Source: Actinomycetes bacterium (GTDB lineage: Bacteria; Actinomycetota; Acidimicrobiia; Acidimicrobiales; Bog-793). From it: DNA of 37,799 bases. The translations under genes and the position numbers were made by a program. The stretch covers positions 1-37,799 of the forward strand of contig JAJZZB010000014.1 of assembly GCA_021797795.1 (NCBI GenBank), given 5' to 3'. Of the stretch, positions 29,858 through 37,436 are shown piece after piece (position 1 is the stretch's first letter; every line of letters begins with the position of its first letter). The notes beneath the pieces were generated by a model, which saw only the letters and a list, made by a program, of their open reading frames with translations, did no database searches and was not told where the DNA came from.

Positions 29858-32577
29858 GAGCCGCCGGGGCGCACCTCGGCGACGCGGCCCCAAAGGGCTA
29901 TCCCCACGAGCTCGAGGCCGCCGTCTTGTTGGTCGACGGCCGGAGCGCCGAGGTCCGGCCGGTCGTTCCGGGCGACCTCGAGGCCGTCCGGCACCTGCAC
30001 GAGTCCCTCTCGGAGGGCTCGTCGTACTACCGGTTCTTCAGCGTGCGCCGCTCGCTTCCCGCCACCGAGGTCGGTCGCTGGGTTCAGGTGGACTACCGGG
30101 ACCGCCTGGCCCTCGTCGCCTTCGTCGACGGCGAGCTCGTCGCCGAGGCGGCCTACGACCGCGTGCCGGGGTCCGAGGAGGCCGAGGTCGCCTTCACCGT
30201 CCGCGACGACCACCAGGGGCGCGGCATCGGCACGGTGCTGCTCGAGCACCTCGCCTCGGCCGCCCGGGCAGCCGGCCTCCGCCGCTTCGTGGCCGACACC
30301 CTCGCCGACAACCGCCGCATGCTGAACGTCTTCCGCCAGGCCGGCTTCGAGGAGCGGTCCAGCTTCGACGGCGGGGTCGTCCGCGTGGCGATGAGCCTCG
30401 ACCCCGCTGCCCGTTACCTCGACCTCGTCGAGGAGCGCGACCGCAAGGCGGCCGTCGCTTCGGTTGCACGCCTGCTCGCCCCGAGGTCGATCGCCGTCAT
30501 CGGGGCGAGCCGCCGGCCCGGGACGATCGGTTCGGAGCTGCTCGCCAACCTGGTCGCCGGGGGCTTCACCGGCCCGATCTACCCGGTCAACCCCGCCGGC
30601 GGCGAGGTCGCCGGGCTGACCGCCTACCAGAGCATCTCCGAGGTGCCGGCACCGGTCGACCTGGCGGTGGTGGCGGTCCCGGCCAAGGTGGTGCACGAGG
30701 TGGTCGAGCAGTGCGGCGAGAGCCACGTCGGCGGGCTCGTCGTCATCAGCGCCGGCTTCGCCGAGTCCGGGCCACAGGGCGCGGCGGCCGAGCGGGAGCT
30801 CGTCGCACTCGCCCGGCGCTACGGAATGCGCCTTGTCGGTCCGAACTGCATGGGCGTCGTCAACACCGACCCTTCGGTGTCCATGAACGCCACCTTCTCA
30901 CCGGTGGCTCCCGTGCCGGGGCGGATCGCCTTCTCCTCGCAGTCGGGCGGCCTCGGGATCGCCATCTTGAACGAGGCGACCCATCGCGACCTCGGCGTCT
31001 CGAGCTTCGTCTCGGTCGGCAACAAGGCCGACGTGAGCGGCAACGACCTGCTCAGGTACTGGGAGCAGGACCCGAGCACCGACGTCGTCCTCCTCTACCT
31101 CGAGTCCTTCGGGAACCCGCGGCACTTCGCCCGCATCGCCCGGCGCATCGCCCACTCCAAGCCCATCGTGGCCGTGAAGGCCGGCCGCTCGGCCGCCGGC
31201 ACCCGGGGCGCCTCGTCGCACACGGCCGCCCTCGCGACACCGGACGCGACGGTCGACGCCCTGTTCCGCCAGGCCGGGGTGATCCGGGTCGACACCTTGG
31301 AGGAGCTGTTCGACGTGGCGGACGTGCTCCGCCACCAGCCGCTCCCGGCGGGGCGGCGCGTCGCCATCGTCGGGAACGCCGGAGGCCCCGGTGTGCTGGC
31401 GGCCGACGCCTGCGAGGGCTACGGCCTCGAGGTGCCCGAGCTGGCGCCGGCGACCCAGGCCAGGCTGCGGGCTCTGCTCGGACCGGCGGCCGCCGTTCGC
31501 AACCCGGTCGACTGCATCGCCTCCGCGACCGCCGAGCAGTACCGGCAGGCCCTCGAGCTCGTCCTTGGCGACGACTCGGTCGACGCCGTCATCGTGATCT
31601 TCACCCCGCCGCTCGTCACCGAGGCGGACGATGTGGCGGCCGCCGTGGCCGAGGTGGCGCGCGCCGCCGAGAAGACGATCGTGACGAACTTCCTCGCCAC
31701 CTCCGGCACCCTCTCCGCGCTCCGGACGGGCGAGCGCCGCGTGCCCTGGTTCGCCTATCCCGAGTCGGCCGCCCGGGCACTCGCCCGCGTCGCCCCCTAT
31801 GCCGCCTGGCTCGCCAAACCGGCGATCGAGGCTCCCCGCTTCGCCGACGTCGACGAGGCGGCCGGTCGGGCGGTCGTCGCCGAGGCGCTCGCCGAGGGCG
31901 ACGAGGCCTGGCTCACGACCGAGGCGGCGGCGTTCCTGCTCGAGGCCTACGGCGTGCCGTTCGTGCGAAGCGTCAGGGTGACCTCGCCGGCGCAGGCGGC
32001 GGCCGCCGCCGGCGCGCTCGGGTACCCGGTGGCGCTCAAGCTCGACGTCCCGAGCATCGTCCACAAGAGCGACGTCGGCGGCGTCCGGCTCGACCTCGCC
32101 GACGAGGCGGCGGTGACCGGGGCCGCCGGCGAGCTGCTCGGCCGCTTCGCCGGGGCTGCGCTCGTCGTCCAGCCGATGGCGCCGCCGGGCGTGGAGACGA
32201 TCGTCGGCGTCCTCGAGGTCCCCTCTTTCGGACCGCTCGTCATGGTCGGGCTCGGGGGGACCGCCACCGAGCTGCTCGGCGACCGCGCGCTCTCGCTCGT
32301 CCCGCTCACCCGGGCCGAGGCCGTCGAGCTCATCGGCTCCCTCCGGTCCGCCCCTCTGCTGACGGGCTACCGCGGCAGCCCGAAGGCCGACGTCGGCGCC
32401 CTGGCGGACGTCCTCTGTCGTGTCGCCCGCCTCGCCGAGGACCTCCCCGAGATCGTCGAGATGGACCTGAACCCGGTCCTCGCCTCTCCCGACGGGTGCC
32501 TCGCCCTCGACTGCAAGATCAGGGTGCGGCGGGAGGCCATGCCCGAGCCGGAGCTGCGGCGGCGCCAGCTGCGCTGA
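29854..32577 (+). CDS. ADP-forming acetate-CoA ligase with N-terminal GNAT domain
   Basis: About 907 residues. A GNAT acetyltransferase domain lies at roughly residues 30-185 (DDHQGRGIGTVLLEHL). A CoA-binding domain follows (IAVIGASRRPGTIGSELL, residues ~208-330), then succinyl-CoA-ligase-like domains with the phospho-histidine region GASSHTAALA (His456). The ATP-grasp domain occupies about 690-900 (HKSDVGGVRLDL, VMVGLGGTATELL, MDLNPVLA). The domains match Pat/Rv0998-type lysine acetyltransferases, but His456, which is absent in enzymatically dead PatZ-like proteins, is kept, so acetyl-CoA + ADP + Pi to acetate + ATP is plausible. The GTG start overlaps the preceding gene by 4 bp. Last gene of the operon. 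Confidence 0.88.
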   Translation: MRAAGAHLGDAAPKGYPHELEAAVLLVDGRSAEVRPVVPGDLEAVRHLHESLSEGSSYYRFFSVRRSLPATEVGRWVQVDYRDRLALVAFVDGELVAEAAYDRVPGSEEAEVAFTVRDDHQGRGIGTVLLEHLASAARAAGLRRFVADTLADNRRMLNVFRQAGFEERSSFDGGVVRVAMSLDPAARYLDLVEERDRKAAVASVARLLAPRSIAVIGASRRPGTIGSELLANLVAGGFTGPIYPVNPAGGEVAGLTAYQSISEVPAPVDLAVVAVPAKVVHEVVEQCGESHVGGLVVISAGFAESGPQGAAAERELVALARRYGMRLVGPNCMGVVNTDPSVSMNATFSPVAPVPGRIAFSSQSGGLGIAILNEATHRDLGVSSFVSVGNKADVSGNDLLRYWEQDPSTDVVLLYLESFGNPRHFARIARRIAHSKPIVAVKAGRSAAGTRGASSHTAALATPDATVDALFRQAGVIRVDTLEELFDVADVLRHQPLPAGRRVAIVGNAGGPGVLAADACEGYGLEVPELAPATQARLRALLGPAAAVRNPVDCIASATAEQYRQALELVLGDDSVDAVIVIFTPPLVTEADDVAAAVAEVARAAEKTIVTNFLATSGTLSALRTGERRVPWFAYPESAARALARVAPYAAWLAKPAIEAPRFADVDEAAGRAVVAEALAEGDEAWLTTEAAAFLLEAYGVPFVRSVRVTSPAQAAAAAGALGYPVALKLDVPSIVHKSDVGGVRLDLADEAAVTGAAGELLGRFAGAALVVQPMAPPGVETIVGVLEVPSFGPLVMVGLGGTATELLGDRALSLVPLTRAEAVELIGSLRSAPLLTGYRGSPKADVGALADVLCRVARLAEDLPEIVEMDLNPVLASPDGCLALDCKIRVRREAMPEPELRRRQLR

Positions 32578-32583
32578 GCCCTC

Positions 32584-33404
32584 TCAGCGGCCCTCGAAGA
32601 CGGGCTCGCGGTGCTCGACGAAGGCCCGCACCGCCTCGAGGTGGTCCGCCGTCGTCGCGGTGTGGAGGTGATGGGTCGCCTCGAGATCGAGGCAGTCGGC
32701 GAGCCCTGCCGAGATCGCCCGGTTGAGGTTCTCCTTCATGTAGCGGTAGGCCACCGCCGGACCTGCCGCCAGGCGCCGTGCCCGCGCCAGGGCGGCGGCC
32801 TCGAGCTCGTCGTCGGGGAAGACGGCGTTCACGATGCCGAGCCGCTCGGCCTCGGTGGCGGTGATCCGGTCCGAGAGGAAGTAGAGCTCGCGCGCCCTGG
32901 CCGTGCCGACGAGGTGGGAGAGGAAGTAGCTCCCGCCGTAGTCGCCCGAGAAGCCGACCCTGGCGAAGGCCGACGTGAGAAATGCGCTCGTCGCCGCGTA
33001 GCGGAGGTCGCAGGCGAGGGCGAGCGAGAGGCCGGCGCCGGCTGCCGGGCCCGGGAGGGCGGCGACCGTCGGCTTTCCCATGGCGAAGAGGCGTCCGGAG
33101 GCCCCCCGTGGCGGCGGCGCTGGCGGAGCACCAGCTCCTCGTAGGACACCGGTGGCGCCGCCGGCTCGCCGTCGCCCGCCATCTGCTTCACGTCGCCGCC
33201 GGCGCAGAAGGCGCCGCCGGCACCGGTGAGAAGGACGCAGCGGACGTCGTCGTCGCGCTCGAAGCGGGCGAGCAGGCGGCCGAGGGCGTCGAGCATGGCG
33301 CCGCTCAGCGCGTTGCGGCGCTCGGGCCGGTTGAAGGTGAGGACGCCGACCCCCTGCTCGATCCGGGCGAGCAGGTGGTCGGTGCCGGTGTCGAGATCCG
33401 TCAT
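32584..33404 (-). CDS. Enoyl-CoA hydratase/isomerase family protein (single-base frameshift)
   Basis: The N-terminal frame from ATG 33404 has VGVLTFNRPERRNALSGAML and the oxyanion-hole segment GAGGAFCAGGDVKQMAGDG. The C-terminal frame has MGKPTVAALPGPAAGAGLSLALACD and the rest of the crotonase fold to TGA 32584. The break is at a run of six C at 33102-33107 (six G in the coding strand); a seventh restores RHGGASGRLFAMGKP. The corrected length is about 273 residues, normal for the family. The start overlaps the upstream VOC gene's stop by 4 bp (ATGA). Last gene of the cytochrome b-devR operon; substrate unknown. Confidence 0.82.
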
Positions 33405-34135
33405 GTCTCCTCCTTGTGGTGGTCGATCGGGTCGAGGTCGAAGCGGACGCCCCCGATGCTCCTCGAGCGGGCCGGACCGGGGCCGCTGAGGCGGCAGGCG
33501 ACGATGCCGGGGCGCCGGTCGGCCGTCGTGAAGACGAGCTCCTGGCCCGCCTCCCCGAGCCGCACGCTGGCGCCGGACGCGCTCGCCCCCTCGCCGAGGA
33601 CCTCGGCCCACCGCCGGGCGGCCTGCGCCGGCCGCTCGACGGCGACGTCGAGGCCGAGCAGGCGCCGGCCGGCTGCCGGCCGCGCCGGTGCGCCGGCCCG
33701 CCAGTCTGGTCCGCCCCACTCCCAGCTCGACGGTGGATGCGCGAAGTCGAGCGAGACGATGGCACCGGGCACGTCGCGGGGATCGAGGTGCGTGGCCGAG
33801 ATGTGCTCGAGGTCGACCTGCCATGCGACGCGGACGCCGATCCGGGCGAGGTGAGGGCGGAGCGCGTCCCTCGCGGCGAGCTGGAAGATCGCCATGTAGC
33901 CGCCCTCGCCGTACCGGGCGAGGAAGCGGGCTCCGGCCGCCTGCGGGTGCCGCGGGGCGAGCACCTCGAGGAAGCAGTCTCCGAAGGCGAGGACGCGGTT
34001 CTCGAGCCCGAACTGCCCGACTCCCGGGTCGTCGTAACCGGGCCCGAGCCCGAGCTCGTCGCTGAGGGCGCCGGCGACGTCGTCGATGTCCCAGGTGATG
34101 AGCGCCACCTGCCGGAGGCGCACCCCCGGGCTCAC
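33401..34135 (-). CDS. VOC/glyoxalase-like domain protein
   Basis: 244 residues. The N-terminal half begins [28 protein letters not shown] and continues [20 protein letters not shown], the beta-alpha-beta-beta-beta pattern of the glyoxalase-like (VOC) fold. The second half ([25 protein letters not shown]) looks like a second VOC module. It may be a metal-dependent isomerase or lyase, or a binding protein; the reaction is unknown. The GTG start overlaps the devR stop by 4 bp, so it is co-translated with the response regulator. Confidence 0.8.
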   Translation of the reverse strand: MSPGVRLRQVALITWDIDDVAGALSDELGLGPGYDDPGVGQFGLENRVLAFGDCFLEVLAPRHPQAAGARFLARYGEGGYMAIFQLAARDALRPHLARIGVRVAWQVDLEHISATHLDPRDVPGAIVSLDFAHPPSSWEWGGPDWRAGAPARPAAGRRLLGLDVAVERPAQAARRWAEVLGEGASASGASVRLGEAGQELVFTTADRRPGIVACRLSGPGPARSRSIGGVRFDLDPIDHHKEET

Positions 34136-34791
34136 GCCTCGTCGCTGTGGCGGTGTGCCTCCCGCTCGGACATGCGGGCGGCGAAGGCGGCCGCCTCGGT
34201 CCGCCTCGACATCCCGAGCTTGGTGAGCAGGTTGGAGACGTAGTTCTTCACCGTCTTCTCGGCGAGGAAGAGACGCTCGGCGATCTGGCGGTTGGTGAGG
34301 CCCTCCGCCAGGAGGTCGAGGATGCGTCGTTCCTGATCCGACAGCCGGCTGAGGCGCTCGTCCTGCTCGGGACCGCTGCGGAGCCGCTCGAGGACCCGAC
34401 TGGTGAGGGACGGGTCGATGAGCGACTCGCCCCGGCCCACCCGCTCGATCGCCGAGACGAGGTCGGTGCCTCGGATCTGCTTCAAGACGTAGCCGGAGGC
34501 GCCGCCCATGATGGCGGCGAACAGGGCGTCGTCGTCAGCGTAGGAGGTGAGCATGAGACAGTGCAGCTCGGGCATCCGGCTGCGCAGCTCCCGGCAGACC
34601 TCGACGCCGTCGCCGTCGGGCAGGCGGACGTCGAGGACGGCCACGTCCGGCTTCACCGCCGGCACCCGCCGGAGCGCCTCGTCGGCCGTCCCGGCCTCAC
34701 CGACGACCTCCATGGTGCCGGTCGTCTCGAGCAGGCCGCGGATCCCGGCGCGCACCACCTCGTGGTCGTCGAGCAGGAACACCTTCAGCAT
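34132..34791 (-). CDS. devR: DevR/DosR-like NarL-family response regulator
   Basis: 219 residues (DevR 217). The receiver domain has D8/D9, phosphorylation site D54 ([17 protein letters not shown]), T82 (LTSY) and K104, all at the same numbers as in mycobacterial DevR. The LuxR/NarL helix-turn-helix ([37 protein letters not shown]) keeps the DNA contacts K179, K182 and N183. Over long stretches the residues are identical to DevR. The ATG at 34791 is chosen for its AAGGAG; an upstream GTG in frame would add 11 residues. It is the fourth gene of the operon that begins with a DosR-like box at 36683-36696, so it is probably autoregulated. No histidine kinase gene is adjacent. Confidence 0.92.
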   Translation of the reverse strand: MLKVFLLDDHEVVRAGIRGLLETTGTMEVVGEAGTADEALRRVPAVKPDVAVLDVRLPDGDGVEVCRELRSRMPELHCLMLTSYADDDALFAAIMGGASGYVLKQIRGTDLVSAIERVGRGESLIDPSLTSRVLERLRSGPEQDERLSRLSDQERRILDLLAEGLTNRQIAERLFLAEKTVKNYVSNLLTKLGMSRRTEAAAFAARMSEREAHRHSDEA

Positions 34792-34830
34792 CGTGTCGGC
34801 TCCTTGGTCGTCGTCCTCGGTCACGGGGCG

Positions 34831-35784
34831 CTATGTCTCCACTGCACGGTAGTGGCGCCGCCAGATGAGTCGGTAGACCCTCGTCAGTCTCGGGACCGAG
34901 CGCAGCCCCGGGATGAAAGGCGCGAGGGCGAGCAGCACGGTCAGCCCCATCATGATCCCCCACACCTCGACGTCGCCGTTCGAGGAGGAGTTCATCGGCG
35001 GCACCTGGTACCACAGGGTGTAGAGCCAGAGCCAGGCCTGGCCGGGGTAGTTGCCCGTCTCGTTCATCATCCCCCACTGCTCGCCGAGCAGGTGGCGGTT
35101 CGAGGCGACGTTGCCCATGTAGGCCCCGTCGGCGATGAACAGCAGCGGCTTGGTGTAGTCGGTGCCGTAGAGCTGCGGCGTGGCGGTGAGGGCGCCGTCG
35201 AGCGCGCCGGTCCGGGCCATGTCCAGCAGGTGGGACATCATCGTCCCGACCGGGCCGTAGGCGCCGCCAGGGACCTCCAGGGTGCCGGCGGAGAAGGTCG
35301 CCTTGGCCACCGCCTTCTCGTAGGCGGTGTTCCAGGCGGCCTTGCGCGGGGCCGGCGCCGATTGGTACTCGGCGATCGCCCGGTCGAGGACCGGCACGTC
35401 GGGGAGGGTCCGCAGCGGACTGATCACGAACTGCTGGGCGGTGTCGAGGGGGATGTGGACGCCGACGAGCGACTCGAGCGAGAGCGGGCCGAGCTTCTGG
35501 CTCGCCCCGGGGGTACTCGTGTACGGCGGCCCGTAGGTGGCCGTGCCGCTCGTGCCGTCGAGCTCGGTCATGGCGGTCTGGACGAAGTCGACCGGCGCCG
35601 CCTTCGACCAGGACTGGAGCGTGATCGCCCGCTCGTCGGGCGAGGAGAAGACGATGGCGAAGACGATCGCCAGGACGAGCACGACGGCGAAGGCGACGCT
35701 CACCTCCTTCAACAGGTCGTAGCGGACCGAGGGGCCCTGCCACTCGGCGACGTCACGGTCGGGGTTGAAGCGGCGGCGGCTCAC
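34831..35784 (-). CDS. Membrane-anchored protein of a cytochrome b complex (two TM, large outer domain)
   Basis: 317 residues. One membrane helix lies near residues 28-48 (VSVAFAVVLVLAIVFAIVF). A loop of about 220 residues is predicted to face the outside. A second helix lies near 275-297, followed by a short basic tail (RLIWRRHYR). It occupies the place of subunit IV or the C-terminal half of cytochrome b but does not look like either. No CxxCH, no Rieske motif and no signal-peptidase site were seen. WLWLYTLWYQVPP and the GPVGTMMSHLLD segment are striking but unassigned. The GTG start overlaps the cytochrome b stop (GTGA). Probably a dedicated partner of the cytochrome; function unknown. Confidence 0.7.
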   Translation of the reverse strand: MSRRRFNPDRDVAEWQGPSVRYDLLKEVSVAFAVVLVLAIVFAIVFSSPDERAITLQSWSKAAPVDFVQTAMTELDGTSGTATYGPPYTSTPGASQKLGPLSLESLVGVHIPLDTAQQFVISPLRTLPDVPVLDRAIAEYQSAPAPRKAAWNTAYEKAVAKATFSAGTLEVPGGAYGPVGTMMSHLLDMARTGALDGALTATPQLYGTDYTKPLLFIADGAYMGNVASNRHLLGEQWGMMNETGNYPGQAWLWLYTLWYQVPPMNSSSNGDVEVWGIMMGLTVLLALAPFIPGLRSVPRLTRVYRLIWRRHYRAVET

Positions 35785-36449
35785 CGGTCTGCTCCCTTGG
35801 CCGGGAAGGGCGGCACGACGCCGCGGCGCCGGACGAGGAGGACGTGGATGCCGACCATGACGGCCACGACGAGCGGGAGCAGCAGGACGTGCCAGAGCAG
35901 CATCTGGCCGAAGTCGAGGACGTTCCAGAAGGCGCCCGCACCCGTGGCGTTGATCCCGTCCTTGGCCTGGGTCCCAATCCACTCCGAGTCGAAGTTCTGC
36001 TGGGAGAGGTAGCCGGTGAAGGCCGTCGCGATCGAGATGGCGAAGGCCAGCACACCGGTGATCCAGGTTGCCCGGCGCCGCCCGCGCCATGCGGCCATGA
36101 AGAACTTGCCCCAGAGGTGGATCACCATGAAGAAGAAGAAGAGCTCGGTGCCCCACAGATGCACCGAGTTGACGAACAGTCCCGCCGAGGAGACGTGCCA
36201 CCAGTCCGGGCCCTTGACGGCAAGGACGGCCCCCGACGCCAGCACGACGCCGAAGGCCCCGAGCGTGAGCGCTCCGAAGACGTAGATCCACGAGGCGACG
36301 TAGGAGGGCTGGCTGTCGGGCAGCAGCTTCTCGGGCGGGAGCGTCGCGACGGCGCGGCGGCGCAGCCGCCCCGTCCAGGTGGGGCGGGTATCGGGTCGGT
36401 AACCGACCTGGCCGGCCGGCTCCATCGGCGCGTCGGAGATCGTGCTCAC
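35781..36449 (-). CDS. Cytochrome b6-type N-terminal domain protein (split cytochrome b)
   Basis: 222 residues with four hydrophobic helices. The two haem-ligand pairs are H97/H111 (13 residues between) and H187/H202 (14 between). A 14-residue interval in the last pair is the mark of cytochrome b6 rather than mitochondrial-type b. It should bind two b-haems and oxidise or reduce quinol in the membrane. The PEWY/Qo region belongs to subunit IV in b6f and is not here. No Rieske iron-sulfur protein or cytochrome c gene lies in this operon. The GTG start overlaps the small upstream gene (GTGA) and its stop overlaps the next start. Confidence 0.85.
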   Translation of the reverse strand: MSTISDAPMEPAGQVGYRPDTRPTWTGRLRRRAVATLPPEKLLPDSQPSYVASWIYVFGALTLGAFGVVLASGAVLAVKGPDWWHVSSAGLFVNSVHLWGTELFFFFMVIHLWGKFFMAAWRGRRRATWITGVLAFAISIATAFTGYLSQQNFDSEWIGTQAKDGINATGAGAFWNVLDFGQMLLWHVLLLPLVVAVMVGIHVLLVRRRGVVPPFPAKGADR

Positions 36450-36628
36450 TTCTTTCCTCCGTGGGGGAAGGGGATGGCGATCGCGAGGATGAACACGAGC
36501 AGCATGAGGCCGATGACGACCAGGTTGGCGACCGAGATCTGGATGAACCCCCAGTGCACGTAGCGGCCCGGGCGGCTCAGATCGACGAGCACGGCCGTGA
36601 CAGCCGGCGCGGACATGATTGTTGGCAT
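36446..36628 (-). CDS. Small single-TM protein at the head of the cytochrome b operon
   Basis: 60 residues with one hydrophobic helix at about residues 32-53 (ISVANLVVIGLMLLVFILAI), ending in PFPHGGKK. The ATG has a strong GAGGAGGT, and its stop overlaps the cytochrome b GTG by 4 bp, which strongly supports translation. It is probably a small structural subunit of the complex; no motif for cofactor binding is seen. First gene of the operon, 54 bp after the DosR-like box. Confidence 0.8.
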   Translation of the reverse strand: MPTIMSAPAVTAVLVDLSRPGRYVHWGFIQISVANLVVIGLMLLVFILAIAIPFPHGGKK

Positions 36629-36682
36629 GGATGCGGTACCTCCTCGTCCGCCAGCATGGGCGGTTGGTCTCTCGGGGAGATA

Positions 36683-36696
36683 GGGCCGAAGGGCCC
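36683..36696 (-). promoter_or_regulatory. DosR/DevR-like box upstream of the cytochrome b-devR operon
   Basis: Minus-strand GGGCCCTTCGGCCC matches GGGnCnnnnGnCCC in full, 54 bp before the first gene of the operon that contains devR. This is the likely basis of autoregulation. Confidence 0.68.
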
Positions 36697-36851
36697 GCCC
36701 CCTTGGAAAAAGGACCCACCGGGCCGAGCTGGCCAAAGCCGAGGCTCATCTCTCCGGTTGCCTCGCCGGGGCCCGGGCGCGAGCCGGGCCGCCGACGGCC
36801 CGGCAGAAGCCCACATGACGGCTGGGACAAGGGCCAGGTGCGTCGAAGCAG

Positions 36852-36865
36852 GGGCCTTTCGGCCC
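36852..36865 (+). promoter_or_regulatory. DosR/DevR-like box upstream of the second FVGDF protein
   Basis: GGGCCTTTCGGCCC matches the pattern in full and lies 51 bp before the ATG at 36917. A half-site-like GGGACAAGGGCCAG (36824-36837) is centred 28 bp upstream and could be a weaker second site. Confidence 0.65.
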
Positions 36866-36916
36866 TGACGGTCCGACGGCCACCGGGGCCACCATCGGGT
36901 CAGGGGAGGTGTTCCG

Positions 36917-37423
36917 ATGATCTCAGACGGTGGCTCGAAGAGGGCAGGCGGCGGTCCCACACGGCGGCCGGGCGCACGGCGCAACGGGGGCGTCGGCGCG
37001 CCTGTGGCTCCCTCGCACGCCGTCTTCGTCGGCGACTTCACCTACCTCGACCGGGACTTCGAGGAGCTCGCAGAGGTCTTCTTCGACTTGGGGGCCGAGT
37101 GGGCCAAAGAGGCCGAGCTGTCGGCGGCCCGCCAGCGCCTGTGCCTCACCGAGGGCCATCCCCGGCGCAGCGCCTCGGCGGTGACGGTCCCGGTTCGCCT
37201 CGAGCCGGTTGACGAGGAGGCGATGACTCCCTCCGTCGATGCCGACCTCGAGCTCTTGAGCCTCGGGAGGGGTCACTGCCGGCTCGCCCTGAGCGGCCGG
37301 TACCGGACCTCGCCGGACGGCGCCAGTGACCGCGATCGCATGGCGATGCAGCGGATCGCCGAGATGGCAACCCGGCGGGTGCTGAACGACGTCGCCGCCT
37401 CGCTCTCACCCAGCGCGCCGTAG
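36917..37423 (+). CDS. Uncharacterised FVGDF-motif protein, SRPBCC-like C-terminus (paralogue 2)
   Basis: 168 residues. A basic, glycine/arginine-rich leader (1-34) precedes AVFVGDF (35-41) and DRDFEELAEVFFDLGAEW. The C-terminal half reads VPVRLEP, VDADLELLSLGRGHCRLALSG and RYR, then IAEMATRRVLNDVAAS. It is homologous along its length to the product of 29279-29857, with a shorter middle. The two share the order FVGDF, a V-P-L/V-x-x-E-P strand, D-L-E-L-x-S-L-G and L-A-L-(S/T)-G-x-Y-R. It stands alone under its own DosR-like box and is divergent from the cytochrome b-devR operon. Function unknown; SRPBCC-like fold is inference. Confidence 0.78.
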   Translation: MISDGGSKRAGGGPTRRPGARRNGGVGAPVAPSHAVFVGDFTYLDRDFEELAEVFFDLGAEWAKEAELSAARQRLCLTEGHPRRSASAVTVPVRLEPVDEEAMTPSVDADLELLSLGRGHCRLALSGRYRTSPDGASDRDRMAMQRIAEMATRRVLNDVAASLSPSAP

Positions 37424-37436
37424 CGGTCCTGTCCCG

